Part shown: positions 15,820-23,985 of the stretch, piece after piece | How positions within the stretch are numbered: position 1 is the stretch's first letter | Layout: each line of letters opens with the position of its first letter | Virus record (IMG/VR): IMGVR_UViG_3300005337_000510 | Location: 1-37,301 of that record | Length of the DNA stretch: 37,301 bases | Strand: one strand, 5' to 3' | Source of the DNA: a virus | Notes under the pieces: model-generated | Database searches by the model: none | What the model was told of the DNA's origin: nothing | Seen by the model: only the letters and a program-made list of their open reading frames with translations | Made by a program: the position numbers and the translations under genes

Positions 15820-15990
15820 ATGACCGACGAGCAGCGCATCGCCACCGAGGACATCGTCGAAGAAAACGCCTTGGGGCAGACCGTGGTCGTGGTCCCTGCA
15901 GGCCAGCCAATCCCCCCCGGCGTCGAGGCGCCCGAGCCCAAAAAGGCGAAGGCCAAAAGCAAAAAGTCCTCGTCGGCCAAGGACGACTAG
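15820..15990 (+). CDS. Small acidic/lysine-rich protein after the capsid gene
   Basis: A 56-residue protein. ATG 15820 is preferred because GGAAAGGAG sits just upstream; an ATG at 15775 would start inside the terminator downstream flank. The N-terminus is acidic (MTDEQRIATEDIVEENALGQ), followed by a short hydrophobic valine run, a proline turn and a Lys/Ser-rich tail (KKAKAKSKKSSSAKDD). Small proteins with Lys-rich tails are common next to phage head genes. Function unknown. Confidence 0.6.
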   Translation: MTDEQRIATEDIVEENALGQTVVVVPAGQPIPPGVEAPEPKKAKAKSKKSSSAKDD

Positions 15991-15999
15991 GCGGGCAGC

Positions 16000-16557
16000 G
16001 TGGCGCTCACCACCGTTGACGCAGTCAACGTCTTCCTCGAATCGGATAACGACGAGCGCAACGCCGTCATCCAGAGCTTGATTGCTCCCTGCTCGCAGGC
16101 GATCGAGAACTACACGCACCGCGAGTTCACGAAAGCCGACGACGAGGAGCGCGTCTTCGCTCACCCCGGAGGGCTGATCTTCGATCTCGCTCCCTACGAC
16201 CTCCGCTCGGTCGAGTCGATCGCGACCGGCACCGATACCTCGACGCCGACCTTGCTGGCGGCGGCTGACTACGCGCTGCGTCCGCTGCCAGCGCGCCACG
16301 GCGTGTACCTGCGGATCAAGCTCGCGCGCGACCCCGGCCCTTGCGAGATCACGGTCTCCGGCGATTGGGGCTTTGAGAAAGTCCCCGAGGACATCGCGAA
16401 CTGCGCGATCAGCACCATCGCCCTCTGGATGCGCCGCGAAGTGACGGCCTTCGAGCGCTCGGTGACACTCGACGAGGAACGGCTGGAGCGCCCGGAGGCG
16501 CTGCCCAGCGCCATCCGCGGGCGCCTAGCGCCGTGGCGGAGGCCGAAGCTCCCATGA
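16000..16557 (+). CDS. Head-tail connector (gp6-like adaptor)
   Basis: A 185-residue protein with GTG start. The N-terminal helical block (DNDERNAVIQSLIAPCSQAI, then YTHREFTK) and the EDIANCAISTIALWMRRE helix near the C-terminus match HK97 gp6-type adaptors that form a ring below the portal. The middle part is beta-rich (LIFDLAPYDLRSVESIATG). The position directly after the capsid supports the call. Confidence 0.85.
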   Translation: MALTTVDAVNVFLESDNDERNAVIQSLIAPCSQAIENYTHREFTKADDEERVFAHPGGLIFDLAPYDLRSVESIATGTDTSTPTLLAAADYALRPLPARHGVYLRIKLARDPGPCEITVSGDWGFEKVPEDIANCAISTIALWMRREVTAFERSVTLDEERLERPEALPSAIRGRLAPWRRPKLP

Positions 16558-17021
16558 TCGTCCAAGCTCGCCTCGACTCGTTCCAGACGCGCGAGGAACT
16601 GAAAGCTGGCCGGAGGCTCCTCCGCGACCGCGTCAAGGAGGGACTGAAGGAGGCCGGGCAGCGCGCCGTCCTGCCCGAAGCCAAGCGCGCCGCGCCAGCG
16701 GTGATCTCTCACGCACTGACCACGAAAGCGACGACCCGCGGCGCCTACCTCACCACCCTCGGCCGGCGCAAGGACGACGACATCACCGGCCTACTCAACT
16801 TCGGCGGTCAGCCCAAGGACGTAATCCGGCCGCGGCGGATGGGGGCTCTGCACATCCGGGGCACCAACGTAGTCGTCGCGTCGATCGGTCACGAGGGTCG
16901 GCCGCGCGCCCGCTACAAGGGCAAACACTTCCTTGAGGCGGCGATCAGCCGTTCGGTCCCCATGATGGAGCGCATCACCGCGGACAAGGTGATGGAGGCG
17001 TTCGGGAGGTCGGCGGTATGA
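16554..17021 (+). CDS. Head-tail joining protein (HK97 gp10-like or head-closure)
   Basis: A 155-residue protein, ATG 16554 overlapping the connector stop (ATGA); a GTG at 16533 is an alternative. It starts with a basic helix (LKAGRRLLRDRVKEGLKEAG), then PAVISHALTTKATTRGAYLT, a beta-rich centre, and ends in GKHFLEAAISRSVPMMERIT. This resembles gp10-like minor structural proteins found between the connector and the tail terminator. Role is inferred from order and pattern. Confidence 0.68.
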   Translation: MIVQARLDSFQTREELKAGRRLLRDRVKEGLKEAGQRAVLPEAKRAAPAVISHALTTKATTRGAYLTTLGRRKDDDITGLLNFGGQPKDVIRPRRMGALHIRGTNVVVASIGHEGRPRARYKGKHFLEAAISRSVPMMERITADKVMEAFGRSAV

Positions 17022-17455
17022 GTGAACTGCACGACGCACTCGCCGACGCCCTGGTCGAAGTGCTCGATGGGCTCGACGTCCGCGCCTACAAGTGGTCGCA
17101 GGGCGGGATCAAAGTCCCCTGCGCGGTAATCGAGCTGCCGACCTTCCGACGCACCGAGCCCGACCAGCCAGAGTCCCGCGTTGGTGCCGACGACTGGCGG
17201 CTGGACTTCCCAGTCATCTTTTACCGCGAGATCACCTCCAAGGCCAAACCGCAGGCCGAACTCGCCTCAACAGTCGAACGCTTCATTAAGGCGATCGACA
17301 ACCTCAAACCTTCCTCTGCGGGCCTGATTCTGAACGACCTTTGTGAAGACGCAAAGGTCGTCGAAGCGGACCCCTTCCTCGTCGATTCCGACAAAGCCCA
17401 GAGCCGGGATCTCGTCGGTTACGAGACCCACGTCTCACTCCTCGCGTTCCAGTAA
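17018..17455 (+). CDS. Tail terminator/completion protein
   Basis: A 145-residue protein with ATG overlapping the previous stop. Features: an N-terminal helix (SELHDALADALVEVLDGLDV), a beta hairpin with PCAVIELPTFRR, then LDFPVIFYREITSKAKPQAE, a helix TVERFIKAIDNL and a final strand ending YETHVSLLAFQ. This small alpha/beta layout directly before the tail tube gene fits tail terminator proteins that cap the tail tube. No diagnostic residue is known to me. Confidence 0.68.
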   Translation: MSELHDALADALVEVLDGLDVRAYKWSQGGIKVPCAVIELPTFRRTEPDQPESRVGADDWRLDFPVIFYREITSKAKPQAELASTVERFIKAIDNLKPSSAGLILNDLCEDAKVVEADPFLVDSDKAQSRDLVGYETHVSLLAFQ

Positions 17456-17489
17456 CCCCGACCCCGAAAGGGAAAGGAGATGTTCCCCT

Positions 17490-17837
17490 ATGAGCGCCAC
17501 CAAGCGCCAGGGCCTCCGGCTGTCATTGCCCGGAGCGCCTAACACCCCCCACGTAGTACCCGGTGTGTCGGGTTACTTCTACCCCGATGCGCCGACCCCG
17601 GTTGGCGAGGTGGGCGAGATCCCTCTCGACGCAGCCAAGGAGCTGTCCAGCGACAAGGGCACTCCCCTCGAGCTAATCGACATCAAGTCCTCCGAAGTGG
17701 AGGCAGCCGAGTCATTGGCTGCCGAAACGGTCGTGGAGGGACGCAAGGGCCTCATCGTCGCCTCTCGCCAAGGATTCGCTGGCGCAGAGAAGGCGCGGGC
17801 CGAAGACGAGCACGACTCCACCAAGGAGGAAAGCTAA
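17490..17837 (+). CDS. Unrecognised small structural-region protein
   Basis: A 115-residue protein. ATG 17490 is chosen because AAAGGAG lies about ten bases upstream and the frame before it overlaps the tail terminator gene. The N-terminus is SATKRQGLRLSLPGAPNTPH, followed by a Pro/Gly-rich strand region and a long Glu/Ala-rich helix. It lies directly ahead of the tail tube gene with adjoining stop and start. It may be a small tail-associated protein; function unknown. Confidence 0.6.
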   Translation: MSATKRQGLRLSLPGAPNTPHVVPGVSGYFYPDAPTPVGEVGEIPLDAAKELSSDKGTPLELIDIKSSEVEAAESLAAETVVEGRKGLIVASRQGFAGAEKARAEDEHDSTKEES

Positions 17838-18863
17838 ATGCCTAGCGGCTACGTGAGGGAGTCGTTCGAGTCGGTCCCCGGCAACGAGACCAACTCGCCC
17901 ACTCTCTCGACTAAGAAGCTGTTCCCGCCGATCCAGAGCGTGCAGCCCAAACTCGGCGCCAAACCACTCTCGCGCGACGACGAGCTGCGCAACCAGGACG
18001 AGCCCCTGGCGGTCATTACCGACGCCTTCGAGCCCGCCTGGGAGTACAAATCGCGGGCCTACCCGGACGTGACGGGCTGGCGCCTGAAGCACATCTGCGG
18101 GGAACCGACGACTACCGCCGGCAACGGGATCATCACCGACCCCGACGGCGTCGTCATCCCCACGGGCGCCTACAGGCACGTCTTCAAAGCGCCGTTCGGG
18201 CCTGCCGGTGCAAGCCCGCTCACGGTGGCGATGGAGGCGGCGTACGCCGACCAGTCCACCTACTTCCGGCTGAAGGGAGTTGCCTGCGCGGAGCTTTCGA
18301 TCGAGACGCCGGAGGAGGGCGGGGCGAGCCTGTCCGCCAACGGCCCAGCGTGCTACATGCAGCGGATCGCCGACCCGGCGCTCTCGCCCGCATATGAGGC
18401 GCTGAGCATCCGGCCGTTCGTCCGGGGGAACCTGGCGCTGAGCTGGCTCGGCGGCGGGGGCACCACCCAGGACTTCTCGCTCACGATCGCCAACCCGGTC
18501 GAAGCGGTGAGGTCTCTGGGGATCGCCTCGAAGTTCCCCGACATCATGGAGAAGGCCAACGAGGGGCCGATCGTGGTCTCGGGTTCGATCCCGAAGCGCC
18601 AGCTCGACCCCGACGATTACGACGCCCTCCTGAACGCGACCGGGTTTGCCGCCCTGGCGAAATGGGTCTCTGACTCACTCATCACCGGCGCCTACCCGTA
18701 CAAGCTGTTCCTCGGGATGGCGAACTGCCAGTACATCGACGGCGACGTCGATGCGCTGCAGAACCAGCGCCGGCACGGGGCGAGCTTCAACTGGAAGTCC
18801 ACCACGGCTTCCACCGGCTCGACCACGATCACCCTTGTCAACGCGACCCCAAATTACGCCTGA
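17838..18863 (+). CDS. Major tail (tube) protein
   Basis: A 341-residue protein starting immediately after the previous stop, with AAGGAGG in the preceding gene end. It sits in the major tail protein position, ahead of the frameshift chaperone pair and tape measure. The sequence is beta-rich with few charged helices (DAFEPAWEYKSRAYPDVTGW, YFRLKGVACAELSIETP, GNLALSWLGGGGTTQDFSLT), as expected for a tail tube subunit. Sequence similarity to a named family is not claimed. Confidence 0.8.
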   Translation: MPSGYVRESFESVPGNETNSPTLSTKKLFPPIQSVQPKLGAKPLSRDDELRNQDEPLAVITDAFEPAWEYKSRAYPDVTGWRLKHICGEPTTTAGNGIITDPDGVVIPTGAYRHVFKAPFGPAGASPLTVAMEAAYADQSTYFRLKGVACAELSIETPEEGGASLSANGPACYMQRIADPALSPAYEALSIRPFVRGNLALSWLGGGGTTQDFSLTIANPVEAVRSLGIASKFPDIMEKANEGPIVVSGSIPKRQLDPDDYDALLNATGFAALAKWVSDSLITGAYPYKLFLGMANCQYIDGDVDALQNQRRHGASFNWKSTTASTGSTTITLVNATPNYA

Positions 18864-19207
18864 TGGCTGAGAAGCTGAAGTTCAAGCGCCGCTTCAAGCC
18901 GATCACCGTCGAGATCGAAGGCAAGGGCGAGGCCGTCCACCTCTTCGAGACGGTTGCCCTCACCCGCTCTGTCGAGCGGGAGGTGGCTGAGGTGATGGCT
19001 GGGGTCTCCGGGTTCGACGCCACCACCACCGACGAGGAGGCGATGGATGTCGTCCTCGAGGCGATCGACAAGATGGTCGTCCCGGCCAAAGGCAAGAAAA
19101 CCCTCGCCTCCAAAGTCCTCAAGGAACTTTGGAAGGACGAGGACATCGAGTCGATGGACATCATCGACTTCCTCAACGAAGTAGCCACTAAGCGCCGCCC
19201 TACCTAA
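18863..19207 (+). CDS. Tail assembly chaperone, short (G-like) product
   Basis: A 114-residue protein overlapping the tail tube stop by one base. It has a beta N-terminus (KFKRRFKPITVEIEGKGEAV) and a helical remainder ending KRRPT. In siphophages such proteins bind the tape measure before tail polymerisation. The downstream 200 bases are open in the -1 frame with no start codon usable for the conserved part, so the gene very likely also makes a longer frameshift product. Confidence 0.8.
   Translation: MAEKLKFKRRFKPITVEIEGKGEAVHLFETVALTRSVEREVAEVMAGVSGFDATTTDEEAMDVVLEAIDKMVVPAKGKKTLASKVLKELWKDEDIESMDIIDFLNEVATKRRPT
19192..19207 (+). other. Probable -1 ribosomal frameshift window
   Basis: The shift must occur between the -1 frame stop (19189-19191) and the zero-frame TAA (19205-19207). 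No canonical XXXYYYZ heptamer is present. The best option is Pro codon CCT (19199-19201) slipping back to CCC (19198-19200), giving KRRP followed by YLTDEEEW, with the stop two codons later slowing the ribosome. Confidence 0.5.
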
Positions 19208-19410
19208 CCGACGAGGAGGAGTGGGAACTCTTCGTTCTTCGTCGGGAGTTCGGCATCGGCGCCTACGAGGCAGAGGAGGAGATCTTCGACTTCGAGCGAG
19301 ATCTCCTCATCCGCCGCTACGTGGAAATGCAGACAGGGGCACAAGGGGGGTCGTCCGGTGATCCGGGCGACCTCCAGTCCGTGCCCGACGAGCTGAGGGG
19401 ACTGTCCTAA
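19201..19410 (+). CDS. Tail assembly chaperone, T-like extension reached by -1 frameshift
   Basis: In the frame one base back from the G-like gene, an open stretch runs from just after the stop at 19189-19191 to the TAA at 19408-19410. It reads YLTDEEEWELFVLRREFGIG, then YEAEEEIFDFERDLLIRRY and a Gly/Ser-rich tail. That acidic, aromatic character is typical of the T half of G/T tail chaperones. There is no suitable start codon before the conserved part, so it should be made only as a fusion of about 180 residues. The tape measure gene begins directly after its stop. Confidence 0.72.
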   Translation, partial: YLTDEEEWELFVLRREFGIGAYEAEEEIFDFERDLLIRRYVEMQTGAQGGSSGDPGDLQSVPDELRGLS

Positions 19411-22400
19411 GTGAAACGCGGCCGCATCAGGCTCTATTTCGAGGGTGAGGACCGCGGCGCGGTCGCTGCCGCTGCACGCACAGAGGCGGCCGTCGTTGGC
19501 GTCGATGACGCCACGAAGCGCTACAACAAGACAGCCGGCGAGCAGCAGGTCGCGATCGAGAAGGTCAACCGGCGGAACTTCGAGCTGGTCAGCAGCACGA
19601 AGGCCGTCAACCGCGAGTCTGCCTCGCTCGTCGACCAGATGCAGAACGTGAACCTCCGGTTCACGTCGATGCGGAACATCGTCAGTCTCATCAAATGGCC
19701 CGCCCTCATCTCGGGGGCGGGCTATGCGGCCGAGGGCATTGGCGCGCTGGGCGCTGGCGCCACTGGCCTCGTCGGCGCGCTGGCACCGCTGAGCGGCGCG
19801 CTGGCGGCCTACCCGGCCCTGCTCGGCGGCGTCGGGCAGGCTGCCGGTGTCCTCGCGCTGACGCAGATGGACGACCTTAAAAGCGCCCTCGAAGGCAACG
19901 AGGAGGCGCTGAAGAAGCTCTCGCCGCAGGCCAAAGGGCTGCTCAGTGTCATCAAGGGCCTCGAGCCAGAGTTCAAGAAGCTCCGCTCGACCGTCCAGGC
20001 GCGGCTCTTCGACGGGCTGACCACCGGGCTGAAGTCCGCGCGCGGCAACTTCGACGTGGTCCGCCGCGTGATGGGCGCCACCGCCACCTCACTGGGGAAC
20101 CTGGCGAGGCGGGCGGGAGAGCTGGTCGGCGGCAAAGGATTCGGCCGCGACCTCGAGCGCATCGGCAAGGGGAACGCCACAGTCCTAGAACGAATGGGCC
20201 TCGCCGGGCTGAAGCTCGGGAGTGCCCTCCGGCACGTAATGGTCGCAGCGCAGCCTTTCCTCGGCTGGCTCTCGGGCAGCGCGATCAAACTGGCCGACTG
20301 GGTGAACGGCGCTGCCGAGGCGGGCCGGGAGTCGGGGAAACTGCACGGCTTCTTCAACCGGACGCGGGAAGTGATCGAACGGCTCTCGTCGATCACCGGC
20401 TCGCTGGTGTCCGGCTTCCTCGACATCGGCCACGCCGCCGCTCCACTTGGCCGCGAAATCCTGGCGGCTCTCGACGACGCGGCTCAGGGCTTCTCAAGCT
20501 GGACGAGCTCGATCGAGGGCAAGAACAAGCTGAAGGACTACTTCGAGAACGCCAAACCGGCGATCTTCGAGATGGGGCGCCTGGTGCGCGACGTAGCCGG
20601 GGTCTTCCTCGAACTGTCGGCTAGCACCGGCATCGCGCCGCTGACTCGCCAGATCCGCACCGAGCTGGTCCCCGTCATCAAAGAAGTGCTCGAAGGGACG
20701 ACCCAGTCCTTCGGCCCGCACCTCGTCAGCGCCCTGGTGCAGATCGGCAAACTCTTCGGCCACCTCGTCGGCAGCTCGGGCCCGTTGACCCTCTTCGTCG
20801 ATGCGATCGGGCGCTTCGCCGGCTTCATCAACTTCCTCTTCGAAAAAGTGCCCGGCCTCAATGGCGTCGTCGTCACTTTGGCCGGGGCGATGGGCGTCGC
20901 CAAGGCGATGAAGTTCACCGCCGCCATCACCGGCGTCTCGACGCTGATTGACCTCTTCAAGAAACTGAAGACCGCCGCCATCGGGGCGAAGATCGCCGAG
21001 GAAGGCGCCAGCGCTCCCAGCTTCCTGGGCGGCGGCGTGGGGCGCTCCGCGAAGGGCGGCGGGATCAAGGGCAAGCTCGGTGGGCTGCTCGGCCTCGGCG
21101 CCACCGCGGCCACCACGGTCGGGCCCGCCGGGATGCTGAGCGGCGCAGAGGTTGCGGGGATGGGTGGCGCCGAGGGTGCCGGCGGACTCCTTGCCGCTGC
21201 ACCGGCGGCCGCGCCCTGGCTAGCCATCGCTGCGGCTGTAGCGGCGACCGCGGCCGGGCTGGTCCTCCTCTACAAGAACTCGAAAACCTTCCGCGACATG
21301 CTCGCCCCGATCGGACAGGCCGGCGAGGACGCCTTCAACGGCATCAAGGCGCAGCTCGCCCCGCTGGGTAAAGCGGTCTCGGACCTCGGCAAGTCCTTCG
21401 GCGGCAATGACGGGCTGATCGGCAAGGCGAAGGCCCTGTACCAGGAATTCAAAGGGCCGATCAACGCGGTGCTCGGCCTTCTGCGCTCGGTGTGGTTGCA
21501 CGGAATCGAATCGGTCTTCGACCGGGTTGCCCAGGTGGTCCGTGGCCTCGGCCAGATCTTCGGCGGCTGGGCGCAGCAGTTGCGCGGCGTGATCGAGGTA
21601 ATCACCGGGATCCTCACGCTGAAATTCGGCAAGGCGTGGCAGGGCGTCAAGGACATCTTCAGCGGCGGGATCAAGGTCGCGCTGGGTTTCCTGCGCATCG
21701 CGGTCTCGCCGATCACCTCCATCGTCAAGGCCATCGGCGGCGTTCTGAGCGACGTGTTCGGTGGCGCCTGGGAGAAGGTGAAGGGGATCTTCGAGGATGG
21801 CCGCGACGCAGTGGTCGGCTTCGTGCAGGACGTGCTGGATGTCGTCAACCTGATCCCCGGCATCCCCGACATCCACATCGAGGACTCGGGTCCGAAGACG
21901 AGCAGCCGCAAGGAAAGCAAGGAAGCGCTTCACCATCAGCATCGCTACAGCGGGGGGCCGATCACCCGGCCGACGGCGATCGTTGGCGAGGAGGCGCCCC
22001 AGCATCACGAGTGGGTCATCGCCACCAACCCGCGCTACCGCAAGAACAACATCGGCTACTGGATGCAGGCGGGCCGCGACCTCGGCATCCCCGGCTTCTT
22101 CTCCGGCGGCGACATCGCCGGTGCCGTGGGCGGTGCGGTCGGCGCAGCAGCCAGCACGCTCGGGGGGGCGGTGAGCAACATCGTGGGCAAGGGCTCCAGC
22201 TACTTCCTCGACAAGCTGCCGACGCCGCACCTGCCGAGCTGGATGACGGGTCTCGGCAGCTACGCGATCGACCACGTCGCTGACTTCATCAGGAACGGCT
22301 TCCAGAGCAAAAAGCTCGGCAAGCTCTCGATCGCGCCGGGAGTGACCGGGTACACGGGCCCGCCGGCCAACCTGAAGCAGCTCGGCGACAACCGCTACGT

Positions 22401-23985
22401 CGACTCGCACACCCTGGCGGTCACCGCCCTCCTCGACCGGATGTTCGGCCTCTCGATGTCGAGCGGCTACCGCTCACCGCAGCACAACGCTGAAATCGGC
22501 GGGGCGCCTGGCTCCTTTCACACCCACGGCAGCCCCTCCAATCCCGGCGCCACGGACTCGGTTGGCCCGATGGGGAAGATGAAGGCGTACATCGCCTTCG
22601 CCAAGAAGCACGTCGTGGGCCTCAAGGAGGCGATGGTCGACAACTACGCCGGGCAAGGCTGGAACGCCCACCTCGGGTTCTTCGCCAAGGGCGGCAAGGT
22701 CGACTGGGGCAAGCTGGTCGGCTCCCACTGGGACAACGACGAGCTGGCGACGCTCGCCCACATCGTGGGTATGGCGAACCCCGGCTACATGGCGCAGATC
22801 GCCCAGGGCGAGTCCAGCGGCGATGCCTCTGCGCATGGCGTCGACCCTGGCGGCACCGAAGGACTCGGGCTCTGGCAGGTCACCACCGGCTACAACGACG
22901 AATTGATCGCCAAGTACGGCGGACGTGGCGCGATGTTCGACCCGCTGAAGAACGCCGAAGCCGCAGCGGAGATCCTCGCCAGCTCGGGCACGGGCGCCTG
23001 GTACGCGCCGCCGACCGGGCCGAAGGGCAAGGTCAACGCAGCGCTCGCCACGAAGATCCGTGCGGCGATGTCGGGCAAGCCAGTCGGGGGCGACGGCGCC
23101 AGCACCAAGAAGCGCGACTTCAAATTCGGCCTCGGACAGCACAACACGGCAGTCTCCCTCCCCGGCTTGCCTGCGGGGCAGGTACCGGCCGAGGCGGCGG
23201 GCCTGCCGTCGCAGATCCGCGACCTCTTCAAGCAGCCGGGGCTTTCATTCGCCAGCAAGGTCGGCATCGCCGAATACGCGGCATCGTCGGCGGCCAGCAC
23301 CCGCGAACCCACATTCGACGCGCAGGGCATCGAAACGAGTGCTGACAGCCATGCCGACGACAAAGCTGCTGCGCGACTCCAGAAGTCATTGGCCGAGGCC
23401 AACAAGCGGCGTCTGGAAAAGCGTCTGCGCGAAATCAAGGCGCAGCTCCAGAAAAAAGGGCTGAGTCAGAAACAGCGCAACCGGCTCCTTGCCGAGCAGG
23501 CCCAACTCACCAGCAACTTGACGGCGACGAGGCAGGGCATCCAGGGTTTCAACGAAACCCTCAGCGCTGGGCCCGACGCTCCCGAAGGGCCGACCGCAAT
23601 GGACTACGCGAGCCGCGACCTAGCGCTTGCGGAACTCAACCACGATGCCGCCGGTGAAAGCGCTGCGCGACAGCAGATGCTGCAGATCGCCGAAGGACAG
23701 CTCGCGGCGGCGCAGCAAACAGCCGACCCTCGCGACGACATCGAAGCGATTCAGCAGCTCAAGGCCATTCGGGAAGCGATCGACAACAGCAGGGAGCACC
23801 TCGAAGAACTCCTTGCGCTTCAGAAACAGCAGACCGAAGAACGGCAGCGCGCGCTCAACGTTTCGCAGTCCCAGTACGACGTGCTGGCGCAGGCCATCGC
23901 CGCTGTGGTTTCGGGTCAGATCGGTGGCCGGGTCGGCCTCGGGTTCCAGACGCCTTCGGTGGCGGGATCGCTGGCGAACTACTGA
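19411..23985 (+). CDS. Tape measure protein with M15-like peptidase and lytic transglycosylase-like domains
   Basis: A 1524-residue tape measure protein that sets tail length and is released during DNA entry. GTG start adjoins the chaperone stop. Hydrophobic segments lie at about 93-155 and 602-621. Two cell-wall domains follow. At 1015-1090, SGYRSPQHNAEIGGAPGSFH, ATD (1047-1049) and WNAHLGF (His 1087) resemble the M15 D-Ala-D-Ala peptidase fold, with a modified HxxxGxxxxxxAxD spacing. At 1115-1210, AQGESSGDASAHG (Glu 1134), EGLGLWQV (to 1157) and DPLKNAEAAAEIL resemble a lytic transglycosylase. The C-terminal third is coiled coil (1320-1370). Both domains suit local peptidoglycan opening in a thick Gram-positive wall. 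Confidence 0.92.
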   Translation: MKRGRIRLYFEGEDRGAVAAAARTEAAVVGVDDATKRYNKTAGEQQVAIEKVNRRNFELVSSTKAVNRESASLVDQMQNVNLRFTSMRNIVSLIKWPALISGAGYAAEGIGALGAGATGLVGALAPLSGALAAYPALLGGVGQAAGVLALTQMDDLKSALEGNEEALKKLSPQAKGLLSVIKGLEPEFKKLRSTVQARLFDGLTTGLKSARGNFDVVRRVMGATATSLGNLARRAGELVGGKGFGRDLERIGKGNATVLERMGLAGLKLGSALRHVMVAAQPFLGWLSGSAIKLADWVNGAAEAGRESGKLHGFFNRTREVIERLSSITGSLVSGFLDIGHAAAPLGREILAALDDAAQGFSSWTSSIEGKNKLKDYFENAKPAIFEMGRLVRDVAGVFLELSASTGIAPLTRQIRTELVPVIKEVLEGTTQSFGPHLVSALVQIGKLFGHLVGSSGPLTLFVDAIGRFAGFINFLFEKVPGLNGVVVTLAGAMGVAKAMKFTAAITGVSTLIDLFKKLKTAAIGAKIAEEGASAPSFLGGGVGRSAKGGGIKGKLGGLLGLGATAATTVGPAGMLSGAEVAGMGGAEGAGGLLAAAPAAAPWLAIAAAVAATAAGLVLLYKNSKTFRDMLAPIGQAGEDAFNGIKAQLAPLGKAVSDLGKSFGGNDGLIGKAKALYQEFKGPINAVLGLLRSVWLHGIESVFDRVAQVVRGLGQIFGGWAQQLRGVIEVITGILTLKFGKAWQGVKDIFSGGIKVALGFLRIAVSPITSIVKAIGGVLSDVFGGAWEKVKGIFEDGRDAVVGFVQDVLDVVNLIPGIPDIHIEDSGPKTSSRKESKEALHHQHRYSGGPITRPTAIVGEEAPQHHEWVIATNPRYRKNNIGYWMQAGRDLGIPGFFSGGDIAGAVGGAVGAAASTLGGAVSNIVGKGSSYFLDKLPTPHLPSWMTGLGSYAIDHVADFIRNGFQSKKLGKLSIAPGVTGYTGPPANLKQLGDNRYVDSHTLAVTALLDRMFGLSMSSGYRSPQHNAEIGGAPGSFHTHGSPSNPGATDSVGPMGKMKAYIAFAKKHVVGLKEAMVDNYAGQGWNAHLGFFAKGGKVDWGKLVGSHWDNDELATLAHIVGMANPGYMAQIAQGESSGDASAHGVDPGGTEGLGLWQVTTGYNDELIAKYGGRGAMFDPLKNAEAAAEILASSGTGAWYAPPTGPKGKVNAALATKIRAAMSGKPVGGDGASTKKRDFKFGLGQHNTAVSLPGLPAGQVPAEAAGLPSQIRDLFKQPGLSFASKVGIAEYAASSAASTREPTFDAQGIETSADSHADDKAAARLQKSLAEANKRRLEKRLREIKAQLQKKGLSQKQRNRLLAEQAQLTSNLTATRQGIQGFNETLSAGPDAPEGPTAMDYASRDLALAELNHDAAGESAARQQMLQIAEGQLAAAQQTADPRDDIEAIQQLKAIREAIDNSREHLEELLALQKQQTEERQRALNVSQSQYDVLAQAIAAVVSGQIGGRVGLGFQTPSVAGSLANY

